From Spirochaetota bacterium (GTDB taxonomy: Bacteria > Spirochaetota > UBA4802 > UBA5550): DNA of 64,000 nucleotides. The stretch covers positions 72,245-136,244 of the forward strand of contig JAJRXZ010000020.1 in assembly GCA_024276015.1 (NCBI GenBank), read 5' to 3'. This document shows positions 15,811 to 25,641 of this stretch, piece by piece (within the stretch, counting starts at the first letter, position 1; each line of letters opens with the position of its first letter). The notes under the pieces are model-generated. The model searched no databases. It was not told the origin of the DNA and was given only the letters and a program-made list of their open reading frames with translations. Made by a program: the position numbers and the translations under genes.

Positions 15811-17025
15811 ATGCAAAAGTATTTTAGAAAGCTGTTTGTTCCGGCTGTTGCTTTTACTATGGCAGGGCTTCTCTTTTCCTGTGGTAAAAAAGCCGACGAA
15901 GGCAATAAGATCAAGGTTGGAATAGTTCTTCCTCTAACCGGAAAACTTGCCAAGTTCGGGGAAATTGAGAAAAAATCGTTTCTGATGGCTGTTGATGAGA
16001 TCAATGCTGCCGGAGGCGTCAAAGGGAAAAAGATTGACCTGATCATTGAAGATACAACAGGAAAACCGGATGTAGGCCGTTCTGCTATTGAGAAACTTAT
16101 TACTCAGGACAAAGTTGTAATCGTTGGCGGGGGATATTCCAGTTCCGTTACCTGGGCTACTATAGCTGTTGCTCAGAAGCAGAGAGTTCCCTTTTTGGTG
16201 AATACCGGATCTGCGGATAAGATCACTGAACAGGGATGGGAATATATTTTCAGGCTCAATCCTCCTGTAAGCGAATACCCGTCGGCTCTTGCTTCTTTTC
16301 TTAAAACAGTTGCAAAGGATGTAAAAAGAGTTGCTATTTTACATGAAAATTCTCTTTTCGGGCAGTCAGGTTCAAAGAAATTTGAAAAACAGTGTAAAAA
16401 GCTCGGTCTCAATGTCATATTAAAAGAGGGTTATGAGTCAGGCGCAGTCGATTTCAAACCTCTTCTTGTTAAAGTTAAGTCAAAAAATCCGGATATGATC
16501 TATATGATCTCGTATGTTATGGATGCTTCGTTGCTGATGCGTCAGTCCAAGGAGCTTAATCTGAATCCAAAGCTCTTTGTGGGAGGCGCTGCAGGTTTTA
16601 CTCTGCCTGAATTTCAGAAAAATGCCGGTGATGCAACCGAATATGTTTTTTCTGCAACACTATGGACGCCGTCAGTTCCATACGCAGGAGCTAAAGAATA
16701 TTATGACAAATTCATGAAAAAGTATAATTCTCCCACAGAGTATCATGGTGCGGAAGCCTATGCCGCAATGTACGTAATTGCAGATGCGCTTAAAAGGGCA
16801 AAGGCTCTGACACCGAAAGATGTGAGAGATTCCCTTGCAGCAACCAATCTGAAAACAGTTTTCGGACCTGTAAAATTTATTTCTTACGGCAAAAAGACGC
16901 AGCAGAATAAGCTGCCCACATTCCTTGTCCAGTGGCAGAAGGGTAAGCTTGAAACTGTATGGCCTAAAGAAGTTTCAACAAAGCCATATCAGTATCCGAC
17001 TCCATCGTGGAATAAAAGAAAATAA
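15811..17025 (+). CDS. livK: Branched-chain amino-acid ABC transporter, substrate-binding lipoprotein
   Basis: This 404-residue protein has a signal peptide ending in a lipobox (LLFSC, Cys24), so it is lipid-anchored rather than free in the periplasm. The rest is a type I periplasmic binding fold: 'IKVGIVLPLTGKLAKFGE' opens the domain, followed by 'GGVKGKKIDLIIEDT' and 'VVIVGGGYSSSVTWA', all typical of the leucine/amide-binding family. It is first in an ordered livKHMGF cluster and would deliver ligand to LivH/LivM. Many homologues bind other amino acids, amides or urea, so the substrate is inferred from the family and the nearby branched-chain biosynthesis genes. Confidence 0.88.
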   Translation: MQKYFRKLFVPAVAFTMAGLLFSCGKKADEGNKIKVGIVLPLTGKLAKFGEIEKKSFLMAVDEINAAGGVKGKKIDLIIEDTTGKPDVGRSAIEKLITQDKVVIVGGGYSSSVTWATIAVAQKQRVPFLVNTGSADKITEQGWEYIFRLNPPVSEYPSALASFLKTVAKDVKRVAILHENSLFGQSGSKKFEKQCKKLGLNVILKEGYESGAVDFKPLLVKVKSKNPDMIYMISYVMDASLLMRQSKELNLNPKLFVGGAAGFTLPEFQKNAGDATEYVFSATLWTPSVPYAGAKEYYDKFMKKYNSPTEYHGAEAYAAMYVIADALKRAKALTPKDVRDSLAATNLKTVFGPVKFISYGKKTQQNKLPTFLVQWQKGKLETVWPKEVSTKPYQYPTPSWNKRK

Positions 17026-17033
17026 ATATGCTG

Positions 17034-17061
17034 AATGGGCTGTTGAAAACAGCCCATTCTT
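17034..17061 (+). terminator. Hairpin between livK and livH
   Basis: A perfect 11-bp stem AATGGGCTGTT / AACAGCCCATT (17034-17044 and 17048-17058) with a 3-base loop lies 8 bp after livK. The following T-run is poor, so it probably acts as a partial terminator or mRNA stabiliser giving more binding protein than permease. Confidence 0.7.
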
Positions 17062-17210
17062 ATAATAATCTCAAAAAAATCGATTTTCTTCAGGGAATGA
17101 TCCTGAAAATAGAAAAAATGCTTGGCAGCAATATAAGAGTTAATTATATTTGCCGGAATTTTACGCAGAGTAAGGATATATTAAAAGGATATATTAAATA
17201 GAATAGATCA

Positions 17211-18086
17211 ATGGATGTCTTTTTACAAACATTAGTAGCCGGAATATTAAAGGGCGGTCTTTACAGTCTCATCGGCATAGGCATGAGTCTTATAATGGGA
17301 GTTATGGGGATAATCAACCTTGCCCATGGGCAGTTGATGATGGTAGCCATGTATATTACATTTGCGCTGCATCATTTTCTTGGCATTGACCCTTATATAT
17401 CGCTTTTTATTGCTATGCCCGCGCTTTTTCTCCTTGGAGCGCTAATCCAGAAATATACGCTTAACCCTCTTCTTGAGGTGGAATCCATATTGCCTGAAAA
17501 TCAGGTTCTTATGACTGTGGGCATCGGTATGGTATTGACTGAAATTGCGAGATTTATATTCAGTTCCGATTATAAATCTGTTAAAACAAGTTACTCAAAT
17601 GCGACATTTTTTATTGGCGAAATTTCCTTCAGTATTGCGCTGGTTATTGCTTTTTTCATAGCAGTAGGTTTTACATTGCTGATGTTCTGGTTTCTCCTGA
17701 AAACCGATATAGGCAGGTCCATCCGAGCCACTGCTCAGGATAAAGATGCTGCTCTGTTAATGGGAGTAAATTCAAAGCGTATAACTACAATTACATTCGG
17801 TCTCGGTTCCGCCCTGGTTGCGGCAGCAGGAACGCTGCTGATCCCGATATATTATCTTTTTCCCGATATCGGCGGTCCCTTTACAAGAAAGGCCTTTGTT
17901 ATTACAATTCTTGGGGGACTCGGTTCCACAGTAGGAGCAATATTCGGCGGAGTAACTCTCGGTCTTGCGGAATCTTTCGGAGCAACATATATCGGAATGG
18001 CTTATGATGATATGATAGGTCTTATTATTTTTATTCTTGTACTTTTATTTCTTCCCGGAGGATTCAAACGTTTAACAAAGGTGTAG
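17211..18086 (+). CDS. livH: Branched-chain amino-acid ABC transporter permease LivH
   Basis: This 291-residue inner-membrane protein has about eight hydrophobic helices and the typical LivH motifs 'GLYSLIGIGMSLIMGVMGIINLAHG' region (residues 16-40), 'RATAQDKDAALLMGVN' (the cytoplasmic coupling loop contacting the ATPases) and 'TILGGLGSTVGAIFGG' near the end. It pairs with LivM to form the channel. It follows livK after a 185-bp gap containing a hairpin and is 52 bp ahead of livM. Confidence 0.93.
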   Translation: MDVFLQTLVAGILKGGLYSLIGIGMSLIMGVMGIINLAHGQLMMVAMYITFALHHFLGIDPYISLFIAMPALFLLGALIQKYTLNPLLEVESILPENQVLMTVGIGMVLTEIARFIFSSDYKSVKTSYSNATFFIGEISFSIALVIAFFIAVGFTLLMFWFLLKTDIGRSIRATAQDKDAALLMGVNSKRITTITFGLGSALVAAAGTLLIPIYYLFPDIGGPFTRKAFVITILGGLGSTVGAIFGGVTLGLAESFGATYIGMAYDDMIGLIIFILVLLFLPGGFKRLTKV

Positions 18087-18138
18087 CATGTTTATATATA
18101 AAAGCAGTTTTCTTTTCCCTGGAGCATAGAGAATATTA

Positions 18139-19149
18139 ATGAAAAAATATACGCCATACATTTTATTATTCGTACTGATCATATTTCCCCTTGTAGTACG
18201 GAATTCCTATTATCAGCATCTGATGATCCTTGTTCTGATATGGGTTGTGATAGGTTCCGGTTGGAATATAATTCCGGGATACACGGGACAGGTTTCATTC
18301 GGCGATGCCGCCTTCTTCGGCACAGGGGCTTATACCGCAGGACTCTTTGCTTCAAAGCTGGGGATGTCGGCATGGTGGGGCATGGCGTTCGGCGGATTCG
18401 CGGCAATGGCCATTGCATTCCCCTTTGGGTGGATATGCTTCCGTCTCAGGGGAGCATATTTTGCGCTGGCATCTCTTGCGCTTAATGAAGTGTGCAGGCA
18501 TGTTGCAACCGTATGGGAATCTCTTACAAACGGGATGGTCGGCATTCTGGTAATGCCCACATTTGTTTCCAAGATACCGTATTATTATGTTGCTCTTTCG
18601 CTTGCTGTTTTTTCAATTATATTTATTCAGAGCGTTATGAAATCGAGATGGGGGTACTATTTTCTCTCTATTCGGGAAGACCAGGATGCTGCCGAGAGTC
18701 TCGGTATAGATACTCATTACTACAAGATGATCTCTCTTAATATTGCCGCTTTTTTGACCGGGATCACCGGATCTCTTTTTATGAACTATATGGGGTTTAT
18801 TGATCCGGAGGTTGTATTTTCATTGCATGATATATCCATTATGGCGATCCTTGTGGGTATTGTGGGAGGTGTTGGTACTATATACGGACCTGTTGTGGGC
18901 GCGTTTGTAATGGTTGCTGTGCATGAATTTTTCAGGACAGGGTTCCTCGGTTTTTTCAAAACTCTTGCATCTGTTACAGGATCGGATTTTGTTAATACTG
19001 TTGCTAAATATGTATCTCAGGCTCATGTGCTTGGATTCGGAATACTTGTAGTATTGGTAATTCTTTATCTCCCCAATGGAATTGTGGGCGATTGGGATAA
19101 AATTATCGGTATTTTTACCCGATTTAAAAGAAAGGGAGAGAGCAGTTGA
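18139..19149 (+). CDS. livM: Branched-chain amino-acid ABC transporter permease LivM
   Basis: This 336-residue polytopic membrane protein has the LivM signatures 'NIIPGYTGQVSFGDAAFFGTG', here residues 47-67 in part, 'RLRGAYFALASLALNE' and the coupling-loop sequence 'SIREDQDAAESLGID'. The C-terminal block 'ILVGIVGGVGTIYGPVVGA' is also diagnostic. It forms the heterodimeric pore with LivH. Its TGA stop overlaps the TTG start of livG by four bases, indicating translational coupling. Confidence 0.92.
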   Translation: MKKYTPYILLFVLIIFPLVVRNSYYQHLMILVLIWVVIGSGWNIIPGYTGQVSFGDAAFFGTGAYTAGLFASKLGMSAWWGMAFGGFAAMAIAFPFGWICFRLRGAYFALASLALNEVCRHVATVWESLTNGMVGILVMPTFVSKIPYYYVALSLAVFSIIFIQSVMKSRWGYYFLSIREDQDAAESLGIDTHYYKMISLNIAAFLTGITGSLFMNYMGFIDPEVVFSLHDISIMAILVGIVGGVGTIYGPVVGAFVMVAVHEFFRTGFLGFFKTLASVTGSDFVNTVAKYVSQAHVLGFGILVVLVILYLPNGIVGDWDKIIGIFTRFKRKGESS

Positions 19150-19874
19150 TTCTTTTTAAAATTGAAAATCTTGTAAAATACTTCGGCGGTCTGGCTGCTG
19201 TTAACGGAGTAAGTTTCAGCGTTAATCGGGGCGAGATTTTCGGGTTGATCGGACCTAATGGTTCCGGAAAGACAACTATTTTCAACCTGATAAGCAATTT
19301 CCATAAACCTTCCGGCGGTAAGATTATATTCAAAGATAAGGATATAACTAATTTAAAGACCAACAAAATTTGCAGACTGGGTATCGGCAGAACATTTCAG
19401 GTCGTAAAACCTCTGGGAAGATTAACTGTCCTTGACAATGTTATAGCTTCTGCTTTTTTGAGAGTACATAACAAAACGGAAGCGACAAAAGTTGCGCTTG
19501 AAACTTTGGAATTCTGTAATCTGATCCACCGGAAAGACGATCTTGCTAAAAGCCTTCCCATCGGCGAAAGGAAAAGGCTTGAAATTACAAGGTCAATGGC
19601 AACAAATCCCGATCTTCTTTTGCTCGATGAAACTGCTGCCGGCCTGAATCCCGGCGAACTGGACGAAGCAATTGAACTTATAAAAAAGATCCGGGATAGA
19701 GGAGTTACAATAATTATTGTAGAACATATAATGAAAGTCATTATGACAATATCCGACAGAATCCATGCAATAAATTTCGGGCAGACAATAGCAGAAGGTA
19801 CTCCTGAAGAAGTTGCCAATGATCCCGCTGTAATTGAAGCTTATCTGGGAGAAGAATATGCTCACGGTAAATAA
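19146..19874 (+). CDS. livG: Branched-chain amino-acid ABC transporter ATP-binding protein LivG
   Basis: This 242-residue ATPase shows Walker A 'GPNGSGKTT', Q-loop region, 'IGRTFQ' typical of LivG, and Walker B 'LLLLDETAAGLNPGE' with the switch His in 'IVEHIMKVI'. The signature motif is degenerate: 'LPIGERKRLEITR' replaces the usual LSGGQ/LPYGxQR, a form common in LivG. Translation starts at TTG (19146) inside the livM stop. LivG and LivF together drive transport. Confidence 0.92.
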   Translation: MILFKIENLVKYFGGLAAVNGVSFSVNRGEIFGLIGPNGSGKTTIFNLISNFHKPSGGKIIFKDKDITNLKTNKICRLGIGRTFQVVKPLGRLTVLDNVIASAFLRVHNKTEATKVALETLEFCNLIHRKDDLAKSLPIGERKRLEITRSMATNPDLLLLDETAAGLNPGELDEAIELIKKIRDRGVTIIIVEHIMKVIMTISDRIHAINFGQTIAEGTPEEVANDPAVIEAYLGEEYAHGK

Positions 19875-20562
19875 TATAGATGTTTTTTACGGCGATCTTC
19901 AGGTTTTGTGGGATGTGTCCTTTGAAGTAAAGGATGGAGAGATACTTGTTCTGATCGGCGCAAACGGAGCAGGCAAATCTACCACTATTAAAACGATCTC
20001 GTCTCTGCTTACTCCTGCAAAGGGAACCATTGAATTTAACGGAAAACGGCTGGATCACCATCCTCCTCATGAAATAATTCAGCAGGGAATTGTGCATGTG
20101 CCGGAAGGGAGACGGCTCTTCCCTGAAATGAGCGTGGAAGAGAACCTTATAATGGGTTCCCTTTACGGTGAAGCAAAGGAAAAGCGAAAGAAGACCCTTG
20201 AATATGTTTACGAACTGTTTCCCAGACTAAAAGAGAGAAGAGACCAGATGGCAGGTACCATGTCCGGAGGAGAGCAGCAGATGGCGGCCATTGGCAGAGG
20301 TCTCATGTCTCTGCCGAAAATCATGATGTTTGACGAACCTTCTCTCGGGTTGGCTCCCATTCTTGTTGAGGATATCTTCAGAATGATAAATACCATTAAT
20401 AGCGAAGGCGTAACAGTACTCCTTGTTGAACAGAATGTTACGCAAACGCTGGCCATGTGCAATCGGGCATATGTTCTGGAAAACGGACGCATTACCATGG
20501 AAGGAACCGGCGAGGAATTAATGAATAACGAAAAAGTAAGGGAAGCTTTCCTCGGTATTTAA
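19858..20562 (+). CDS. livF: Branched-chain amino-acid ABC transporter ATP-binding protein LivF
   Basis: This 234-residue ATPase has Walker A 'GANGAGKSTT', signature 'TMSGGEQQMAAIGRGL', Walker B 'IMMFDEPSLGLAP' and switch His replaced by Gln ('LLVEQNVTQTL'), as is normal for LivF. ATG at 19858 is chosen because GGGAG precedes it and the family starts at MLxVxNI; it overlaps livG by 17 bp. It closes the liv operon and converges with a receiver gene 11 bp away. Confidence 0.93.
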   Translation: MLTVNNIDVFYGDLQVLWDVSFEVKDGEILVLIGANGAGKSTTIKTISSLLTPAKGTIEFNGKRLDHHPPHEIIQQGIVHVPEGRRLFPEMSVEENLIMGSLYGEAKEKRKKTLEYVYELFPRLKERRDQMAGTMSGGEQQMAAIGRGLMSLPKIMMFDEPSLGLAPILVEDIFRMINTINSEGVTVLLVEQNVTQTLAMCNRAYVLENGRITMEGTGEELMNNEKVREAFLGI

Positions 20563-20573
20563 AAGATACGGTT

Positions 20574-20954
20574 TTATTTTTCTGTGAGTTCGCTTATTGC
20601 GTCAGTGATCTTGCTCATATCTGATACGGGTTTGTATAATATCGAATTCCTGTCCATCCCAAGAGCTATAAGTTCGTCCGGCAGTCTGTAATTAAGAGAG
20701 CCCGTATGGACAAAATATCTGATTTCCGGCTTTATAATATATGCTTTTCGTATGAAATCGTTACCGATCATGTCGGGCAGCCTCATATCAACAATTGCAA
20801 CATCAAAATTTTCGGAGGCGATCATTTCCAAACCCTCTTCGCCGGTCCCTGCAATGGAAACCGAAAAACCGCTGTCCTCAAGGTAATCTTTCAGCATTTC
20901 GGCAACCATATTTTCATCATCAATTATAATTACTTTTACATTCTTTTGATCCAT
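20574..20954 (-). CDS. Single-domain response regulator (receiver only)
   Basis: This 126-residue protein consists only of a receiver domain: acidic residues D12-D13, phospho-acceptor D56 (VAIVDMRLP), switch T84 and K108 (ILYKPV). There is no output domain, so it would act by protein interaction or as a phosphate-relay element, like CheY or Spo0F. No kinase gene is adjacent. The large hybrid kinase and the PAS kinase in this window are possible partners, without evidence. Confidence 0.9.
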   Translation of the reverse strand: MDQKNVKVIIIDDENMVAEMLKDYLEDSGFSVSIAGTGEEGLEMIASENFDVAIVDMRLPDMIGNDFIRKAYIIKPEIRYFVHTGSLNYRLPDELIALGMDRNSILYKPVSDMSKITDAISELTEK

Positions 20955-21254
20955 AAAAATCTCCCACAGGATTTTTTTTCAGCAACAGGCATATCTCGTT
21001 TCTAATAATTTTTTAATTAATTGATAATAGAAAGGGTATTCCTGTAATTAGCTCTTGCACTCTATATACACAGATAATCTAATAAATAAATAATAATAAA
21101 TCAATAATAAAATTTCGAAAATATCTTCATGCTTTTTCATTTTAAATGAAACTCTCTTGAATTAATATATTTTTCCTTAAAGTTACTAAATATTTCCTCC
21201 TGATCTCAGAAAAAATATTGACTGTGAGATTTCGAGCAGTATATAGTTATAGGA
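20955..21254. promoter_or_regulatory. AT-rich intergenic region with cobB promoter
   Basis: No gene or RNA is recognised in 300 bp of very A/T-rich sequence. A plausible promoter for cobB is TTGACT (21218-21223) with TATATA (21240-21245) at 16 bp. Transcription would begin within a few bases of the AGGAG ribosome site, giving a near-leaderless message. Confidence 0.5.
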
Positions 21255-21257
21255 GTG

Positions 21258-21998
21258 ATGAATGAAAGTATTGAAGAATTAAGAAAGCTGATTTCACAAT
21301 CGGATAAGATAACAATTCTTACCGGCGCCGGGATTTCTACCGAATCCGGGATTTCCGACTTCAGGAGTCCCGGCGGTATCTGGTCGCAATACAGAACAGT
21401 AACAATTCAGGAATTTTTAAGCAGCGCTGAGAAAAGGAAGTATTACTGGAAATACAAAGCGGACACTATCCCGTCCATGCTGAATGCTAAGCCCAATGCA
21501 GCGCACATGGCAATCGGCAGACTTGAGAGAAAAAATAAACTGTTAATGCTTCTTACTCAGAATATTGACGGCTTACACGAAGAGGGCGGAGTAAGCGGGG
21601 AAAAGATAGTTGATCTCCATGGCACAAACAGAGAAGCGATCTGTTTATCATGCAAGAGAATTATTGCCATTGAGGAAGTTCTTAAAAGGATCGGCAATGG
21701 CGAGGAGGACCCAAGATGCACCGATTGCGGCGGTCTCTTAAAACCGAATACCGTGTCTTTCGGACAGAATCTGAATCCGATCCATCTTGAAATTGCTCAC
21801 AGAGTTTCCAAGGAATGTGACCTTTTTATGGCTCTGGGGACATCTCTTCATGTACAGCCGGCATGTTCCTTTGTGGAAGTCGCATACAGTTCAGGCAAAA
21901 CCGTGGTAATAATTAACAGAGACCCTACTCCGTATGATTCTCTTGCAAGAATATGCATATCCTCTTCTCTCGCTGAGATCCTGCCGGCTGTTATATAG
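21258..21998 (+). CDS. cobB: Sirtuin, NAD-dependent protein deacylase
   Basis: This 246-residue sirtuin has the NAD motifs 'LTGAGISTESGISDFRS' and 'TQNIDGLH', the catalytic His in 'DLHGTN', and a four-Cys zinc ribbon (CLSC and CTDC). It removes acyl groups from lysines, typically controlling acyl-CoA synthetases and other metabolic enzymes. The absence of the Tyr/Arg pair of class III desuccinylases was not verified, so the acyl preference is open. The start is uncertain: AGGAG at 21251-21255 is unusually close to ATG 21258, and GTG at 21255 overlaps it. The gene stands alone. Confidence 0.92.
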   Translation: MNESIEELRKLISQSDKITILTGAGISTESGISDFRSPGGIWSQYRTVTIQEFLSSAEKRKYYWKYKADTIPSMLNAKPNAAHMAIGRLERKNKLLMLLTQNIDGLHEEGGVSGEKIVDLHGTNREAICLSCKRIIAIEEVLKRIGNGEEDPRCTDCGGLLKPNTVSFGQNLNPIHLEIAHRVSKECDLFMALGTSLHVQPACSFVEVAYSSGKTVVIINRDPTPYDSLARICISSSLAEILPAVI

Positions 21999-22027
21999 CT
22001 GCTGCATAAAATTGATAAAGATTTCCT

Positions 22028-22849
22028 TTATGTTGCCTTTTTTTCAATGGCTTCGATTGCCGACCTGATTATATTTAAAAAACTTACATTGCCGTATGTA
22101 ATAAATTTTACAAATTTGTCTTCAGTGCAGGGCAATATTTTCATTATTTCCTTTGCGGTTTTCCCTTTTTTATATTGATGGGAGACCTCGCCGTAAATGT
22201 TTTCAAGATAATCCAGTTTTTTTCTGATAGAATCTTTGCCTCTGTGAATTTGCGGGTTATGAGCGCACAGGAGCATATCAAAGTCGAGCTGGAGCATTTT
22301 TTTCAATGATTTGATCGTGTGGTCTATTTTTTCGTCGGAACGGAAATACTTAATTCGATTTCCAAGGTAGAGGTCGCCTGATAAGAGCCACCCCTTGTTC
22401 TTTTCATAAAAAACAGTGTGATCTTTGCTGTGCCCCGGCGTGTGTATAGCTTCAAACCGATAGGGGCCGAATTCAATTATATCTTTCAGCGGTTTAATAT
22501 CTGCCTTTTGGGCCTTCCCCCAGAAAATATGCTGATAGGGCATGATTTTAAACCCCTGCTTTAATTTTTCAGCAGCAATAGTATTGGCGTAAAGCGGGAT
22601 CCCCCTTTTTTTTATAAGAAGGGCCGCATTTCCGCTGTGGTCTTCGTGGTGATGAGTTAAGAGCCCAAGATCTATTTTTTTATCTTCGGTAATTCTGTCA
22701 AAATACCTGCTCATATTGCTTGGGCCCGTATCGATAATAACCCCCTTAATAATATAGAAATACGCGCACATCTTTGGCTGTCCGACAATGCCTTTGCCCA
22801 GGCGAAATGCCTTTATCTCCCCATAGTTATATTCACTGCAAATATCCAT
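22028..22849 (-). CDS. Metallo-beta-lactamase-fold hydrolase
   Basis: This 273-residue protein has the full MBL metal set: 'THHHEDHSGN' (HxHxDH), 'HTPGHSKDHT', 'LLSGDLYLG' (bridging Asp) and 'LLCAHNPQIH'. The C-terminal helical extension 'QYKKGKTAKEIMKIL' resembles the winged-helix tail of LACTB2/SoxH-like members (MBL plus BLACT-WH). Substrates in this group include thioesters, lactones and RNA; none can be chosen here. It lies 58 bp downstream of the glucan phosphorylase gene on the same strand, so co-transcription is possible. Confidence 0.85.
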   Translation of the reverse strand: MDICSEYNYGEIKAFRLGKGIVGQPKMCAYFYIIKGVIIDTGPSNMSRYFDRITEDKKIDLGLLTHHHEDHSGNAALLIKKRGIPLYANTIAAEKLKQGFKIMPYQHIFWGKAQKADIKPLKDIIEFGPYRFEAIHTPGHSKDHTVFYEKNKGWLLSGDLYLGNRIKYFRSDEKIDHTIKSLKKMLQLDFDMLLCAHNPQIHRGKDSIRKKLDYLENIYGEVSHQYKKGKTAKEIMKILPCTEDKFVKFITYGNVSFLNIIRSAIEAIEKKAT

Positions 22850-22907
22850 TTCTCTTACTTGTTAAAATAATTTTCGGCAGAGGGGTAAAAGGGAATACAT
22901 TATAACA

Positions 22908-25463
22908 TCAGGCCCAGGTTATTTTCAATTCCGGATCGAATTTTCTCACCAGAAATTCGTTATGGGGAATAACTCTTACGGTAAATCCGAATTGCCCCGA
23001 TTTTAAGCATAACATCTGTCCTTTGTATCTGTAGTCTCCGTTTCCATGGTCATCAATCATTTCCATGGCCAGGGCAACGCCTCCTTCAATATCGCCCGAT
23101 TGATTTAAAGTGCCGAAGTACAATTCAACCTGCACATCTTGGGGCTTTAGCTCTCCCAGAGCAATTTCTGTAAAGACAGTTACTCTGGACCCTACGGTAA
23201 TGTCCTTCTCATTTTCAAATAATAGATCTTTAACTTTTACGCCGTGCCATTTTGAAGAGACATTATCTTTCCATTTTGCGAATTCTCTTGTCACTGAATG
23301 GCTGTTGGATGAAAAAGTCCTGTAATTTTTGTGTGCTTTTAAATAATAGTTTTCCGTATAATCTTTTACCATCCTGTTGGTATTGAAAACAGGATTAAGA
23401 GTTTTCATCGATTCTTTGATCTTTTTGAGCCATCCCTTGGGCAGTCCGTCAAGGCCTCTTTCGTAAAAAAGCGTTCTCACTTCCTGCTCAAGAATATTAT
23501 ATAGAGAAAGGCTCTCCACTTCATCCTGATAATTTTGGTCATCATACTCTTCGCCTTTGCCTATAACCCAGCCCACATCGGGATTGTAAGCCTCGTCCCA
23601 CCATCCGTCCAGAACGCTTATGTTCAGACCGCCGTTTGGAACTACCTTCATTCCGCTTGTCCCGGAAGCTTCTTTGGGCCTGATGGGATTATTGAGCCAT
23701 ATATCAACTCCCTGAACAAAATATCTGGCAATATTAATATCATAATCCTCAATAAAAACTATACTATTCCTGAATCTCTCGTCATAGGTGAGGTGAATTA
23801 TCTGTCTTATAAGTTCTTTACCCATAGTATCTCTGGGATGCGCCTTGCCGGCAAAGACGATCTGAATAGGCATGTCCTTATTGTGAAGCAGGGCATCAAG
23901 TCTCTCAATATCTTTCAATATGAGTGTCCCTCTTTTATAAGTTGCAAATCTTCTTGCAAACCCGATGGTGAGCGCTTCGGGGTTAAGAACACTCATGGCT
24001 TTCTCCGCTTCGGAATATGGGACACCTCTGGAGCGAAGCTGTTCTCTCAGCCTGTTTCTGCAGAATCCTACAAGCCTTTCTCTCAACCGTTCCCTGCACC
24101 TCCATAATTCGGAATCGGGAATGCGGTCGATATTCTTCCATATTTGGTCGTTTGCAGGATTATCAATCCATCTTGGCCCCAGGTACCGGTTCAGCAGTCT
24201 CATCATTTCATCGGAAGTCCAGGAAAGAGTCTGGATGCCGTTTGTTACATGGCCGATGGGAATTTCATGGAGAGGCAGCGAGGGCCAAATCCTCTTCCAC
24301 ATATTCCGAGATACCTGGCCGTGCAGCTTTGACACACCGTTTTTATAAGCTGCAAGTTTAATGGCAAGAACCGTCATGCAGAAGGTCTCTTCTTTGTCTT
24401 CGGGGTTTTCCCGTCCGAGACTCAAAAAATAATCGGCATCAATGCCGAGGTAATTGTAATAATTGGAGAAATAACGGTTGATCAGTTCAGGTGAAAAGCG
24501 GTCATTGCCGGCTGGAACCGGTGTATGGGTTGTAAAGACATTTGTTGATGCAACAAATTCCATGGCTTCCCTGAAATTGAGATTGTTTTCTTCAATTGCC
24601 ATTCGGATCCTTTCAACAGCTAAAAAAGCAGCATGGCCTTCGTTCATATGGTAAACCGTGACATTTTTGTTCAGCGCCTTTAAAACGCGTACTCCTCCGA
24701 TTCCGAGAAGAATTTCCTGCTTGATCCTCATTTCATTGTCTCCGCCGTAAAGCTGATCCGTTATTGATCTGTCATCATGATTATTCTCATCAATGTTGGT
24801 GTCCATCAGATAGAGAAAGACTCTGCCGATCTTTATTTCCCATATGCGCGCATAAACTTCTCTCCCGGGATATTCCACGCTGATCAATACAGGTTTTCCA
24901 TACTCGTCCAGTATCGGAGATACCGGGATGTTATAAAAATCCGTCTGAGGAAGGTTTTCCTGCTGCCACCCGTCGAGATTGAGGTACTGCCTGAAATAAC
25001 CGAATCTGTAGAGGAGTCCCACTCCGTACATGGGCAGACCCAGCTCGCTTGACGATTTCAAGTGGTCTCCTGCAAGAACTCCCAGACCTCCGGAGAAAAT
25101 AGGAAGACACTCGTGAATACCGAATTCCGCAGAAAAGTATGCAATTCCCGTATCGGGTTCGCCGCTTATATCTGAAAACCACGATTTTAATGAAATATGC
25201 CAGTCAAGTTCCTTTTCGACACGTTCCATGTGAGCAAGAAAACTTTCAGATTGGGCCGCTTCGTCAAGCGTTCTCTGCGATACAGACCCCAGAAGCATGA
25301 TGGGGTTATGGTGAACCTCGGTCCAGAGTTCAACATCAAGTCTCCTGAACAATTCAATTGCTTCAAAATTCCACACCCACCACATGTTATTTGCAATTTT
25401 TAACAGAGGTTTTAATTTTTCCGGTAAATAAGGTACAACGGTAAATTTTTTTACATTCGGCAT
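22908..25463 (-). CDS. glgP: Alpha-glucan (glycogen) phosphorylase
   Basis: This 851-residue PLP enzyme releases glucose-1-phosphate from alpha-1,4-glucans. It begins with the DUF3417-type N-terminal domain of short-chain bacterial/archaeal phosphorylases ('LLKIANNMWWVWNFEAIELF') and continues with 'YFSAEFGIHECLPIFSGGLG' and 'HVTNGIQTLSW'. The PLP lysine lies in 'EASGTSGMKVVPNG'. The C-terminal region (after about 700) is a beta-rich extension seen in this subfamily. It indicates stored glucan or maltodextrin use; no glgA, B or C genes are in the window. Confidence 0.93.
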   Translation of the reverse strand: MPNVKKFTVVPYLPEKLKPLLKIANNMWWVWNFEAIELFRRLDVELWTEVHHNPIMLLGSVSQRTLDEAAQSESFLAHMERVEKELDWHISLKSWFSDISGEPDTGIAYFSAEFGIHECLPIFSGGLGVLAGDHLKSSSELGLPMYGVGLLYRFGYFRQYLNLDGWQQENLPQTDFYNIPVSPILDEYGKPVLISVEYPGREVYARIWEIKIGRVFLYLMDTNIDENNHDDRSITDQLYGGDNEMRIKQEILLGIGGVRVLKALNKNVTVYHMNEGHAAFLAVERIRMAIEENNLNFREAMEFVASTNVFTTHTPVPAGNDRFSPELINRYFSNYYNYLGIDADYFLSLGRENPEDKEETFCMTVLAIKLAAYKNGVSKLHGQVSRNMWKRIWPSLPLHEIPIGHVTNGIQTLSWTSDEMMRLLNRYLGPRWIDNPANDQIWKNIDRIPDSELWRCRERLRERLVGFCRNRLREQLRSRGVPYSEAEKAMSVLNPEALTIGFARRFATYKRGTLILKDIERLDALLHNKDMPIQIVFAGKAHPRDTMGKELIRQIIHLTYDERFRNSIVFIEDYDINIARYFVQGVDIWLNNPIRPKEASGTSGMKVVPNGGLNISVLDGWWDEAYNPDVGWVIGKGEEYDDQNYQDEVESLSLYNILEQEVRTLFYERGLDGLPKGWLKKIKESMKTLNPVFNTNRMVKDYTENYYLKAHKNYRTFSSNSHSVTREFAKWKDNVSSKWHGVKVKDLLFENEKDITVGSRVTVFTEIALGELKPQDVQVELYFGTLNQSGDIEGGVALAMEMIDDHGNGDYRYKGQMLCLKSGQFGFTVRVIPHNEFLVRKFDPELKITWA

Positions 25464-25641
25464 ATATATTTCTCCGCGTTATGATGTTAACAATGTAATG
25501 TCTCTTTATACTCTTTTTATTGCTGCTAAAATTATAAACAGGTACAACTCCTTTATTATTAATTATAATTACAAAAAATATGCTGAAAAGGCAAGACTTT
25601 TTAATGTCTGAAATAAATAAACAGAGATATTTAAGAAATAT

